From positions 60,582-124,581 of the forward strand of contig NW_026516329.1 in assembly GCF_025602895.1 (NCBI RefSeq): a DNA stretch of 64,000 bases, written 5' to 3'. Source of the DNA: Polychytrium aggregatum. Lineage: Eukaryota > Chytridiomycota > Chytridiomycetes > Polychytriales. A program made the position numbers and the translations under genes. The notes beneath the pieces were generated by a model. It saw only the letters and a list, made by a program, of their open reading frames with translations, ran no database searches and had not been told where the DNA came from. Of this stretch, positions 22,608-33,667 are shown piece after piece. Numbering within the stretch: the first letter of the stretch is position 1; every line of letters starts with the position of its first letter.

Positions 22608-25600
22608 TCAAAGGCCGAGGCCTTGGTTGTAGCTATCGATCCAGTCGCGATGGAGCTGGTTAAACTGAGCCAGGGTGGCATTGTCGACGCGGCCCATAAA
22701 CCACTCAAGCGGAATGGTGGGGCCGTACTCGAGAGGAGTCTGGTCTGCCAAGGCGTTGCTGGCTCGGGGGAGAGGATCCTGGTACTGGACACAGAGGGAG
22801 CCCGACGCCAGAACCTGGGAAACCGTCACGGGGGAGAACGAGGGAAGCACATCCGTCGGATATGCCAGGCCATCGGTGGGGTTTCCGGCGTAGGTGTTGG
22901 CGACCGATGGGTTGGCCTTCTGCCAGCGGTTCCAGATGCGATCAACGTTCCTGGAGAAAGGCGGATGGTGGCATTATGATGAGCATACAAGCATCGAAAT
23001 GTCGACACAAGTGTCGGGTCGGGAGCAGAGGATGGATTCGTATCAAATTGATACGGATCATGCGACGACTTCTATCCGCTTGTGCGGTCGCAGTCGCGAT
23101 CCGATCCAGACAGATCGATCGACAGCCGGAAGGCCAAAAGTCACCATGCACTTACGAGTGATGAAGGTAGAACAGAGGATCGTTGGGAGAGTACATCGGA
23201 GTCATGTCGCCGTTGGGGCCACCAACGTACACTGTGGCACCAGAAAGATGTGCTTAGTACAAACTGTTTTGATCTCGTACTCGCTGGTTGATACCCATCA
23301 TCGTATCTGCTGTCCATGGAGCTGACTCGCATCGGCCGCTCGAGTGGGGCGACTTACCGTGAGGGCTTCCGTGGTAGATCTCGAGAGTCGTGCGGAAGTA
23401 GTTGTAGTCGGTCGTACCGTACACCAGGGTCGAGTCCAATTCGGCATTGGTGGCAAAGGCATCCTGGGTAATGAAGGTAGGGTTGTCCCACTGGCGCTTG
23501 ACACACTCGCCAGCAAGGTTGGTGGGGTAGGCTTTAACCCAGGCTAAATGGTGAGCAATGCGGGAGAGGGGGTGGCACCGTCAGAATCGACACAGACCCA
23601 ACACCAGCCCCTGACGCTCTGCAAAATCGCCAGCAGAATGCGTCTGGCTGGTGAACGCGACAGCGGCTACCGAAACGATGCACGAGGTGTCGCAATTGCG
23701 ACTCATGTCCTGCCAACGACGCCACCCACACAAACCATACGTACCGGATGCGATACCGTCGAACAGGCAGTTGTCGCCGTTCCAGTTGTGGGTTCCAAAG
23801 GTGGTGGGGTCAAAGACAACAGACTGTCCGGGGTTGTGCGAGTCGGCGCCCCAGTCCCAGTAGGGCAGGAAGACGGAGGAATCGAACTGCTGCAGGTGCT
23901 TTTCGAAGACAAAGATGAACCAGCGATGCCAGGGCAGGAAGGCAGCCTGGAAACAGAGAGAGAACCCCGCGAGTCGCCAATGGGGTTCAGATGTTGGTGA
24001 ATGAGCCATCAAATATAATGCCCCCCCCCCAGACACTCCCCGAGGATTCGACGCAAAGCGACTTGCAAAGATGCGATGCTATGACTGTGCAGCGGACGGG
24101 CTTACATGATAGTGGGCGGTGTAGATGTTGTCCAGATGGATCTGGACAAAGTCGTCGTAGTTGTACGCGCCAAAGGCCTTGGGCGAGGTCTTGAGCTTCT
24201 GGAGGGCGTTCAGGTAGCGGGTGCGCTCGGTCGAAGACATGTCATACCAGCTCTTGCGGGTGGTGATCGTCTGGCAGGTCGTGGGGACCTGGATCGGGAA
24301 GGTGATCGCGGACACTGGCGCCGGGGGAGGGATGTAGCCAGTCAAGCCGATTTGTGCGAGCCATCCACCACCGCAGGTCTCCTTGCTGTTGCCGGAGCAA
24401 GGCGAGGAGCACTGCGAAGTAGCAACCAGGCTGCCGATGACTCCGCTGCCACTGCCGCCGGTGCCGCCGTAGGCAATGGTGTTGCCACAGTAGCACTCGG
24501 AGCTGTATTCAGTGCCGTAGTAGCTGTCGCGCGTGGATAGATGCAGGCATCAAGACAAGCGAGCGGATGAGCAACCAAAGTCTAGGAACGGATATGGGAA
24601 CGAAGAGCGACCAATAGTTGCGAGGCTGCTACTCACATGTAATTCTGGGCGAGACAGCTGGCCTTGCACGACTCCTGGGTCAGGGTGCCACTGCTTCCCT
24701 GGATTCACAAAAGGTCAGGTACTGGTGAGCACGCAATCTACATGCGATTCGCACACAACAGACACGAAGCGATGTCGGTGACCACGCCGGTTGTCGCTGT
24801 CGCCCCTATCCAGGCATCGCCACTCGCGCCTTACCAGAGACTGTCCCGTCAAGACACGGGTGGCGCCGTCAATGTAGCAGCCGGCTCCGGTGCTGAGATA
24901 GACAGCCATACGGGCGGTGCCGCCACAGCGGCTTCCGTCGGCGCAGAGCGAGCACTGACTGTCCGCAACCAGGGTACCAGCAGTCTTGCCGTCGGCACTT
25001 GTATCGCCAGAAATGATTTGCGAGCCGCAGTAGCACGTTCCAGCATCGATTCCAGCAAAGGTGTGGCTGTTGGTGTAGCAGTAGTTCTGGCAAGCCGCGG
25101 GAGAGCTGAAGCTGACCTGGGTCTACGCGAACAAACAAGCAATATAGACAAGTTAGGGCTCATGTTTCCTGGTAAAAGTTGGGGAATAACCTCCCGATAA
25201 AAGTGGATGTTTCCGGGATTCGTGGCAAACGCTGTACAACATAATCAAGCAGTCAAGATTGGTGCGCGCTCATCGAATAGCGGCGATGCAATGAGCTCGG
25301 ATCTTACAGTGGAGGCGTCGCGGAGAATCGAGTTGGGACTGTCGACATAGCAGCCCTGGTAGAGCGGGTTGGCCGGCGGAGGAGGGGGAGGCGGGGGAGC
25401 AACAGACAAGTAGACAGAGAGCTTCCAGGGGCCACCGCAGCCACTACCATCGGCGCACTTGGTGGAGCACTGGCTGTCACTCAAAAGAGTTCCGGCCGTG
25501 GCGGCACCGTCGCCTCCAGCTCCACCGCTGACAATGGTGTTTCCGCAATAACACTCCTGCGCAATTTCGACACCGGCATATTTGAAGCCCTGGGTGTAGC

Positions 25601-27197
25601 AGTAGTTCTGGCAAACTGTGGGAGAGCTCAAGACCAATTGATACTGGAGGATGCGGGAAGGGTTAGACACAACTCGGATCTCCCAGAGATGCAAAGCTGC
25701 ACAGAACTGCTTACGTTCTTGGCGCCTTGAAGAATGCGGTTGGAGTTATCTTCGTAGCAGCCTTGGTAGATCTGGTTCGGCGGCGGCGGCGGCGGAGGAG
25801 GGGGAGGGGGAGGAGGAGGAGAGCCGGAGATAGGCTTGAGGCCGGTGAAGCCAACGGTCGCTCTCCAGCTGTTGCCGCAGTAGTAGCTCGGGTTGGCGCT
25901 GCAGGGCTGGTTGCAGTCGGTCGAGGGCGCCAGAGTGCCGGAAAGAGCGTTGGCATTTCCGGCGTTGCCGGGACCCTGGTAGATAGTGTTGCTACAGTAG
26001 CATTCGCCACCGTACTCGGAGCCGAAGTAGCTGATCGATGAAAGACGATTGCCCCCGACTTGCTCAGTACGCGGTGGAGTTGCACGGTTCCCAGAGAAAT
26101 GCATGTGATCCAAAAACTTACTAGTAGTTCTGACCCAGGCAGTAACTTTTGCAGCTGAGCGAGCTGCCCGAAGGAGCCTAGAAGAAGGAGGCGTTCGCGG
26201 CAATTTAATATGAGTCCGAGGATGCTTAAGGATATCCCGTGGGTTGTTCATGATACTCCGACCGACATCAAGCACGGAGTCGATTCAGACACAGGGGCAC
26301 TTACGGTGAGATCGCGCAGGGCTCGGCTGCTGCTGTCGTAGTAGCAACCCTCACCGGCGGCAAAGTACAGAGAGGCGGTCCAGGCAGCACCACACTTGGC
26401 GGTGCTGTCGCCGGAGCAGGCCATGCTGCACTGGCTATCGGCGACCAGAGTGCCGACCGTTCGCCCGTCGTTGGTGCCGGCGGGTGTTCCCGAGTGGATC
26501 TGCTGGCCACACCAGCACTCGCTTCCATATTCGAGACCGGCAAATCTGGATGGGTCGGTGGGGGCGTGTGGATCAGGTCAGGTCAGGTCAGGTGGTCGCC
26601 TGTGGAGGTTCCGAGGCTGGACGACTGTCGAGCAGACTCGGTGATGATCGGTGGTGGTTGACATGACTGCAGGCGACGGGCTGGCGGGCGGGCATGTCAG
26701 AACACTGCCAGCCAGCTCGGAGGGGAGCTCAAACTCTCAGCCTACTTGTAGTTGCTCTTGGCGCACTGGGCCTGGCAGTTGGCAACGGTGACGGGCGAGA
26801 TGGTCTATGGCCAGAAAGGAGCCAGAATGATGTGAGTGGCCAAGCCTCCGAGGAGTTGTGGCACCGCAGCACCAGCGAAAAACGCAAGAGCGTCATGGGA
26901 CTTACGATGCGGGTGTCGAGCAGACGGGTCGGGCCATCAAGAACACATCCAATGTAAGGGGAGATGGAGGGTAGATTGGGCTGGGCTGGGGATTCACCCA
27001 TATGAAGAAGTCGGATTAGCGGCACAGAACTTGGAAGCAACGGCAGGTTGGCGGAGGGGGGGAAGGCGGTCGCAAAGGACAGTCGCTGGCTGGCTGGTTG
27101 GCTGGCTGGCTGGCTGGTGGGCAGGGTGCGTACCAGAGACGGACACCAGTCCTCCGGCAAGGAGGAGCAGGCCAGCCCCAAGATTCGTGCGGAGCAT
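22608..27197 (-). CDS. Secreted tyrosinase with five N-terminal WSC domains
   Basis: Fourteen exons (27134-27197, 26906-26985, 26746-26804, 26305-26545, 26122-26177, 25715-26030, 25308-25643, 24835-25122, 24637-24698, 24106-24523, 23745-23946, 23358-23543, 23156-23231, 22608-22950) join in phase to 908 residues. A signal peptide (MLRTNLGAGLLLLAGGLVSVSA) precedes five cysteine-rich WSC domains. These are marked by repeated GC(Y/V)xD, ECYCG and SQC motifs, with proline runs around domains 2-4. The C-terminal ~330 residues are a type-3 copper tyrosinase. CuA His lie in IHLDNI, TAHYH and FLPWHRWF; CuB His lie in YHGSPHG and FYLHHSNVDRIW. WSC domains bind polysaccharide in other fungi, so this is inferred to be a wall-anchored or wall-targeted phenol oxidase. 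All six copper ligands appear present. Exon boundaries often fall at the same point in successive WSC domains. Confidence 0.9.
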
Positions 27198-30100
27198 GTC
27201 GCTGGTCGGATGGACGAAGAATCGAACAAGAGCAAAGACGACCGCAGGAGAGAACGGCAGTGGCTTGGTTTTATAGAACGGCATTCCAAACGGCCGGGTG
27301 GGCAGGTGCAGGGCAGGACAGGGCAGCGGCCTTGCTGGTGACAGAGCCTGAACAAGCACTGGGCTCTCCGAACGCACATGCACCAACGGCGAGCCAGTGG
27401 AAGCCCGAACGGGAATGGCGGCACGCGCGCGGCGTCATACAGCAGCGCGTGTGTGTCCCTTCGGACGCGCTTGACACAGCCTGTGCAAATTGCGATTCGC
27501 GGTCGATCCGGCGGCAAGCGACTTGCTCTCGCACACAGACTACGTTGAAGGCACAGCTGGCCTGCCCCCACCGTGCTTCGATTGGTGCATCTTGGTACGC
27601 CACAACTATAGCCAGCCCACAGACACTGTGCAGCTGGCGGCAGACCAACACACGTGCGCGCTCCAGGGCCCTGGCCCGCATTAATCCCGCAACGGGTGAG
27701 CGCAGTCGCGCCTGAGCCACAAAGGACCCCAGCAAGGACGGCGCAGTGGAGGCTGTGCAGCCAAGGCCGGATGATGGCTAGCCAGCACGATGGCAGCCAG
27801 CCTGTGGCTGGGCTCGGCTGTGTCGGTCTGAATCATGCTTGATGGGCTGGCCTTGAGACGACAGCGGATGCAAATTCGATCGCCCAAACGAACCAACCAG
27901 AAGGATCTGGACGAAACAGAGGAGACGGCAACAAGATGAGCGGCAGTCAGCACTATCCATGACGGACGGCAATGCCAGTGAGATGCATCAGCAGGATTCG
28001 TCTGTGGACATGTGCGACGGCAAGCGTCGAGAGCCACAAGCCAAACCAAAAGTCAAGATCGACCTTGAGCTCTGGCGAGGCCGAGCACCTCAACAACCGA
28101 ACCAACCAGGGCTCGGCAACACTAATACACGACGGATGTTGCCAACCGGGGACAACATGCCACTGCTCGCTGTAGGGTCAAAGTCGTTCGCACCGTCGGC
28201 AGAGTGCAGCGCAGGGCGATCGAGGATGAGAAAACGCAGCAACGCTTCGGCTCTGCTGACCGTCGGGAACCAAGGAGGCGATGCCCAAACAGACCAGCCT
28301 GGCGGACGGTGTCGGCTGTTGTCGGCTGCGCGGGTCGGAGATTGAGAGTTCCCCTGGCCAGGAAGGCGTTTTGTGGGCCGAGGCATGGAGGACAGCCATT
28401 CTGCTCACACCGAGCGCATGCCGTCAATGTCCTGCCAAGCCGGGAGCGAGCCCTGGGGCTGATACCCTGTCGCATCGGGATCCGGCTGAACAAGTTTGCC
28501 GACCACACAGAATCGGGGCATGAGACGGAGGGATACACAGGGAGGGCAAGCCCAGGCAGACCGGGGCTGTGTCGATCCAAACTGCTCTTGGCAGGGGGGT
28601 CACTGCAGAAGCACGCAGATGCGCCGAGGTTTCAGATGTCGAGACAGCCGCTCTTTCTATTCAACTCGGTCACAGGCGCAAGGAGGTGGCAGACAGTCGT
28701 AGCCTCAACCGGGACAGCGATACCTCCTTGGCTCGACATTCGTTGGGTAAAAGTACCGCTCACCAGCACGAGCGATTTGCTGAGGCGAGAGACCTGGCAA
28801 TATGGGTCATTCATCAAAACAAGAGCATTCGTCGAAGCAGGGACATTCAGCGCAGTGGTATCCATCGAAGCAGGGACACTCGGTGCAGTGGTATCCATCG
28901 AAGCTGCACCATCCACCGACCTCGGCCAGATGATATTCGGTTCAACCAGGGCGGGCGTTTCCATCCCCTTGCTCCGGCCGGCGCACCGCATGCGAACGAG
29001 TCCGAGACACCATGACCAATCCGATCCACCTGATTTGCAACCTTGGTCGCCGGCTGATCGCAGAATGGTCGCAGAATGGTCGCCAACTGGGCGCGCCGGC
29101 TTGGCCCATTCTTTCTTCAACACGATGTACTCCTGCGACGCCCACAGCACATTTACCAAGAGTCCAATGTCGGCGCCTGCCCAGCCAACACTTGGACAAG
29201 GCTCCCACTGATGAAACCGAGGTGCGACTGGTCGGGCTCCATTCGTCGCTGGCTGGACACACGTACAGCCGGCTGGCTCTGTTCGGCCGCCGGCGGTACC
29301 AATCGCAGGGCAAGCGAGCGAGCGAGCGACGAGGAAAACGCAAGGCGGACAGCACCCAGTACCCAGGTGATGGAGGGCGGCAGCCAGGAGAGGGCAAACA
29401 AAAAACGCAAGGGCAAACAAACCGGATGAGTGACCAGGTCCGGGGCTTTCTCAGGCCATGCTTTCCCAGGCCATGCTTTCCCAGGGCCAACTGACGACAG
29501 CACCCAGGCGGAAAGAGAAAAGACGAAGCGACAAGGGCAAGGGGCAACAGGCCAACACCACACAAGCACGTCCACACGACGGCCCTGGGGCGGCGTGGGT
29601 CGGGGCGCACGCGCAGCACAGGCAGCGGCAGCGCGGGCCCTGGGGCCTGGGCAGAGTTTGCGTTGCACAGGGGCCTGCTGTTCCAGCCGGACCACGCGCG
29701 CGCGGGTCGGCCAATGGGCGGGCGGCCTCGCTTCCACCCCCCGCACTGCCGCGCAAGGAAACACGGGCGCGGCTGCCGGGCGCAAGCACACACAGGCACT
29801 GCGGGCGGCGCTGCGCAGCGGGTGGTCTGCGGACAGCGGTGAGTGTGCGCAGCAGCGATGAAGGCGTCGGCGCAGCCCAGGCGGACGGATTTTGGTGCGC
29901 ACCGCGGGCGGCAGCAGCGACAGTTGGCGGCGAGCACTGCAGCAAAGGCCGGAGAGCAGCAGCACAACCCCGATACAGTACAGCGCTACACCACAACAGC
30001 AGCAAGACACCACAGCAGCAGCAATGCACCACAACAACAGCCCACCACAGCAGCACAGCACAACCGCAGCGGCAACACAGCGCTGCGCACACGCGTCTGC

Positions 30101-30709
30101 AAAAGTTTTTTCGATCGGCGCTGCCATCGCGAGTTCCTTTGCGGTTCCTTTACGGGTCCCTTTGCCGGTCGTCTGCTGGGCCCATGCCTCGGCCCGGCTT
30201 GTTTGCCGTCTCGTCCTGGCCTCGTCCTGGCCTCGTCCTGGCCTCGTCCTGGGGCCTGCTCGTCCGTCCGTTTCCGATATAATCCTCGGCCCCAACACGT
30301 TCCTGCTCCTGTCGTCTCGACTGTCTCCGTCACCTGGTAAGCCCACCACCACCATCACTCGCCCGGCTGACCGGCTGGCCGCCATGCGCTCCCGTCCGTC
30401 GCGGCTGTGCGATTCGCCTCGGTCCTTTCCAGATCGCCCTTCGTCTGCATTGGCCGCCACCCGCACCGCCCTCTCGCCCGCTTTTGGCTGTCGCCTGTGA
30501 CTGCTGTCGCCTCGTGGGCATACACCCATCCAGCACGGTGCTCTGGCCGTTTCGCTCGGGTCAGCCGCCCATCCGTTCTCGCCCATCTTGCTATATATTC
30601 CTTGCTGGCGCCCCAGCACACTCTTTTTTTTTTCTTGCCCTCTGTTATCCGCCCTGTCCGGAACGGCTCGTTGCTGACCCCCCATTCTCGGTTATTTCTT
30701 CAGCTATAA
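27198..30709. other. Large GC-rich spacer with short tandem duplications
   Basis: About 3.5 kb without a supported gene, although frames up to 510 codons stay open because of composition. Small direct repeats are common: 28829-28908 (about 30-bp unit containing GAAGCAGGGACA), 29055-29080 (GCAGAATGGTC), 29455-29485 (CCATGCTTTCCCAGG) and 30210-30252 (CCTCGTCCTGG, four copies). A CAG/CAACAGC-rich tract lies near 29940-30070. The GNAT promoter is at its right end, with TATATAT at 30592-30598. Confidence 0.5.
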
Positions 30710-31414
30710 ATGTCGCCTTTTCCCGCTGTCTCGCCCTCGATCATGCTATCGCCACCAATGTCGCCCAGCTCCTCTGCCACCCTCCATCCTGTGCTGTACT
30801 CGCCCAGGCTCAGGCTTGTGCCTGTGGTCGAGACTGCTGCCCCGTTCTCGTCGTGGTTGGCCGATGCCGTCACGCCCAGCGCCGCAAGCTCGCCCGTGTC
30901 GCTGTCGGCTTCCTGGCCACCGGGATCGTTCAAGCCGTGCGAGATTCCCGACTGCAAGCTGTGGTCGATCGAGTTCCTGACAGAAACCCCCGACCTCGCG
31001 CCTTACAGCCCCAGCATTGCCATTCCCGGCAGTTACTCGACAATGATCGTCTCGGACCTGGCCGATCGCTCGCTCAGCCCGAATTACATCGGCGCCGTTC
31101 AGGTCAGCCAGTCCGCCGACCCGTCCACCGCTCGCCTGGATGTGTACATCTCTCCCAGCGAAGCCAACAACGGATACGGCACCGAGGCCGTCAAGCGGCT
31201 CTTGAACTTCCTCTTTGGGCTTCACCCCAGCAGCACCAAGCCCAGCGTGCACTCGGTGCTCTGCTTTTTCCCCGACAGCAGCCCCGCCGCAAGTCGCGTC
31301 ATGGAGAAGCTGGGCTTTGAGGCTGCCGATCACTTCCAGATCGCCGAGGACGGCACCAACCTCCGCTGCTACCGCATCACCGTCAACCAGTTCACCGAGC
31401 GGTGGCATGCTTAG
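30710..31414 (+). CDS. GNAT-family N-acetyltransferase
   Basis: Single-exon frame of 234 residues. The C-terminal half has the GNAT fold signatures. LDVYISPSEANNGYGTEAVKRL holds the acetyl-CoA pyrophosphate loop (N-N-G-Y-G, a Q/R-x-x-G-x-G/A variant). A VHSVLCFFPDSSPAASRVMEKLGFE stretch matches the conserved strand plus N-x-x-(A/S)-x-x-(V/L)-x-x-K-L-G-F motif of RimJ/RimL-type enzymes. The first ~90 residues are Ser/Pro-rich and unlike a catalytic domain. A TATATAT box lies 112 bp before the ATG. The acceptor substrate (protein N-terminus or small molecule) cannot be told from sequence. Confidence 0.8.
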   Translation: MSPFPAVSPSIMLSPPMSPSSSATLHPVLYSPRLRLVPVVETAAPFSSWLADAVTPSAASSPVSLSASWPPGSFKPCEIPDCKLWSIEFLTETPDLAPYSPSIAIPGSYSTMIVSDLADRSLSPNYIGAVQVSQSADPSTARLDVYISPSEANNGYGTEAVKRLLNFLFGLHPSSTKPSVHSVLCFFPDSSPAASRVMEKLGFEAADHFQIAEDGTNLRCYRITVNQFTERWHA

Positions 31415-33667
31415 TCATGGCCTCGCACTCGCTGGCCTGTCTTGGGCTTGGGCCGCTGGGAGCTCGCCAAGGTCCTGCCAAGGTTCTGTCGAGGTCCTGC
31501 CAAGGCCCTTTCCCGCAACGCTCTCCCAACATCACTCTCCACTCCAGCTCGGTTTCTCATTCGTTCTGCCGGCTTTGGCGCAAACCGCCCCTCCCACCTC
31601 TCCGGTGGCTGCTTTCCCGCGACCAGCAGCCCCCGGTATCGCCTGTTTTCCGCTTCGTTCTCGCTGGCTCCGCCACCGCTCGCTCTTGTCTCCCTAGGTC
31701 CACTTGACTTTCTCGCCCGTCTTACTTCCGCAATCCTCCGTCGTCATCCCATTACGCCACCGCCCCTCTTCATTGTTCATAGCACACTTTGCCCGATTGA
31801 TGCCATGGATGGCAGCACTGGTCTGTCCTCAACTGGTGTTCGGGATCCCTCCCCCCCCCAATTGTATTTCCCCTCTTTTTTTTTCTCTCTCTCCCCTTCC
31901 CCCTCCGCTTTGGCATCTTGTCTTTGGTGTGATTTCATACCCCTTTCACTTCATAATCGCAACTTGGTCATGATCCCATGGTCTTGACCGCCGCCGCGCC
32001 CAGCCGCTGACATCTCCTCCGCTCCCCCGCCGCCGTCGCCGCCGCTTTTCTCTTCCTTTCCCCACTAACACCGTTTTGCACTGACCTTGCATTTTTGTCC
32101 AACCGTTGCCACTGGATTAGCCTTGCCTCGAGTTCATCTCATAATTTTTCTTTTGCATCCCCGCCCCTCTTTTCCTGGCATCGTCAACGTATTTATACCG
32201 GATATGATTTAAAGCACTTCTACTTGCTGGTCGAGAAGGATGAAACAGAAATACATCTATGGTCTATTTTCTCGTTTCACCAATGTCTGCCAGCCCTCCA
32301 GGATCGCCGTCGCTTGGCTCAGTTCTACTCCTCCCTCCCGGCTACCCTGGCAACCTGGCAAGATCCGTCCTCCAGATCCTTCAAGAAGTCTCCCCCCGGT
32401 CCTTTCCTCGAATCGATCAAGCTGCAAGGCCTCATAAGCACTGCGCTTTCCCTGTGTCAACTTGTCGGCTCCTGGACTCTACGTATACCTGCAGTGCTTT
32501 TTTTCTTTTCTTTATTACTTGGTTTTCTTGGCTCGCTTATCACCTCCATGGCCCAAGTTGGCTACCTGTTCTACTTGCCTTCCCTCCCTCTCCACGTATA
32601 CCTTGTCATTCCCTCTCTCTTGCTTGCGGTTTGATTGTTTCTCTCTCCTGTCTTTGCTTTTCGCCACCATTATACTCCTCTGTTTGCGTCATCGTTGTCA
32701 GTTTATCACCATGGCTCTTTCCCAGGCATTTCTCCTTTCTTTCGCAACCGAATCTTGTCCCTCGCTTCGTCAAAGCTGTAGATGCCCCGATCCTATCGGT
32801 TTCCAAATCTCAGATTTCTAGATTGGTTTCCCCAAATCCAAATATCCACAGTTCAAACACACTATAAAATAAAAGACACGTTTTTTTGCATCACGCACTC
32901 CTTTACTTCTCCAACTCCGGGAATCGACTTCTGGACGGGGGTTTGGCCAGAGACAAAGCGATGCTGGGCTTGATTGCATATCCATGGCCCGAGAGACTGA
33001 GTGGCCCTGCCACCTCGCCTGAATCACAGAGCATCATTCTTGGCCGCATCGTCTGTTGAATCAGACGAATCTCGTAACCTGACGTTCTGGTCCAACGTGA
33101 GCCAGCTGATCAATCCGCCGTACTCGCAGATCTGGGTGAATAGATGACCTCTATCGGGCTGCGTCGGATCCTCAGCTCTTTCTTCCCGCCCCCCTTCTCA
33201 TCCGCGCTTCCTGTGCTCGCTCAAGCCTCCGTCGCAAGTCGCTCCCAAGAACAACACCATCTGGCGTGGGATTTCGGCAGGCGGCGTCTGGCGCGGTCAG
33301 TTATAAGCTTCTATACAGCTCCCCCCCCTATCCCTGGTGAGTATCAACTCTCCCGTGTCGGGCCGCTGTCCTTCGGACAATTTGCACTCACGAGGGACCG
33401 TTGCGGCAGCGTATCGGCCGCCCCTGGTCAATCTGCTGTTGAGTATGGTCGTTCTCACGCCCTTGTCGCGCTTCGATCGAGGCTTGCAATATGCGCTGCA
33501 TCTGCCGAGGGTGCGCTGTTGCAATGATATGCTGCCCCGAGTCCCCTGCCAGCACCGATGTTGTTCTCACGATGGGCAGAGTAATTCCTCGTGTCCATAC
33601 TGCAATTCTCACCCGTCCCTGATTTGCACTTCCGCCGCCCGGCCGTTCAGATTCCGTCCTTGTTGTG
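31415..33667. other. Strand-asymmetric pyrimidine-rich spacer
   Basis: About 2.2 kb between the GNAT and FAM72 genes. From roughly 31680 to 32900 the plus strand is strikingly C+T rich, with many CTCCC, TTTCTC and CCCCTT runs. Frames up to ~200 codons exist but are low-complexity Ser/Pro/Leu/Phe and show no motif. No RNA gene was recognised. Confidence 0.45.

Noticed and set aside
28204-29211. Plus-strand frame of 335 codons in the GC-rich spacer
   Set aside because: No recognisable motif; part of it encodes a DNA-level tandem duplication (about 28829-28908), and the opposite strand is equally open.
29153-30685. Minus-strand open frame of 510 codons, overlapped by others of 270 to 340 codons
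   Set aside because: Cys/Arg/Pro/Ala-rich composition, overlapping long frames on both strands, no domain motif, and start or end inside simple repeats. Best explained by high GC and few stop codons.
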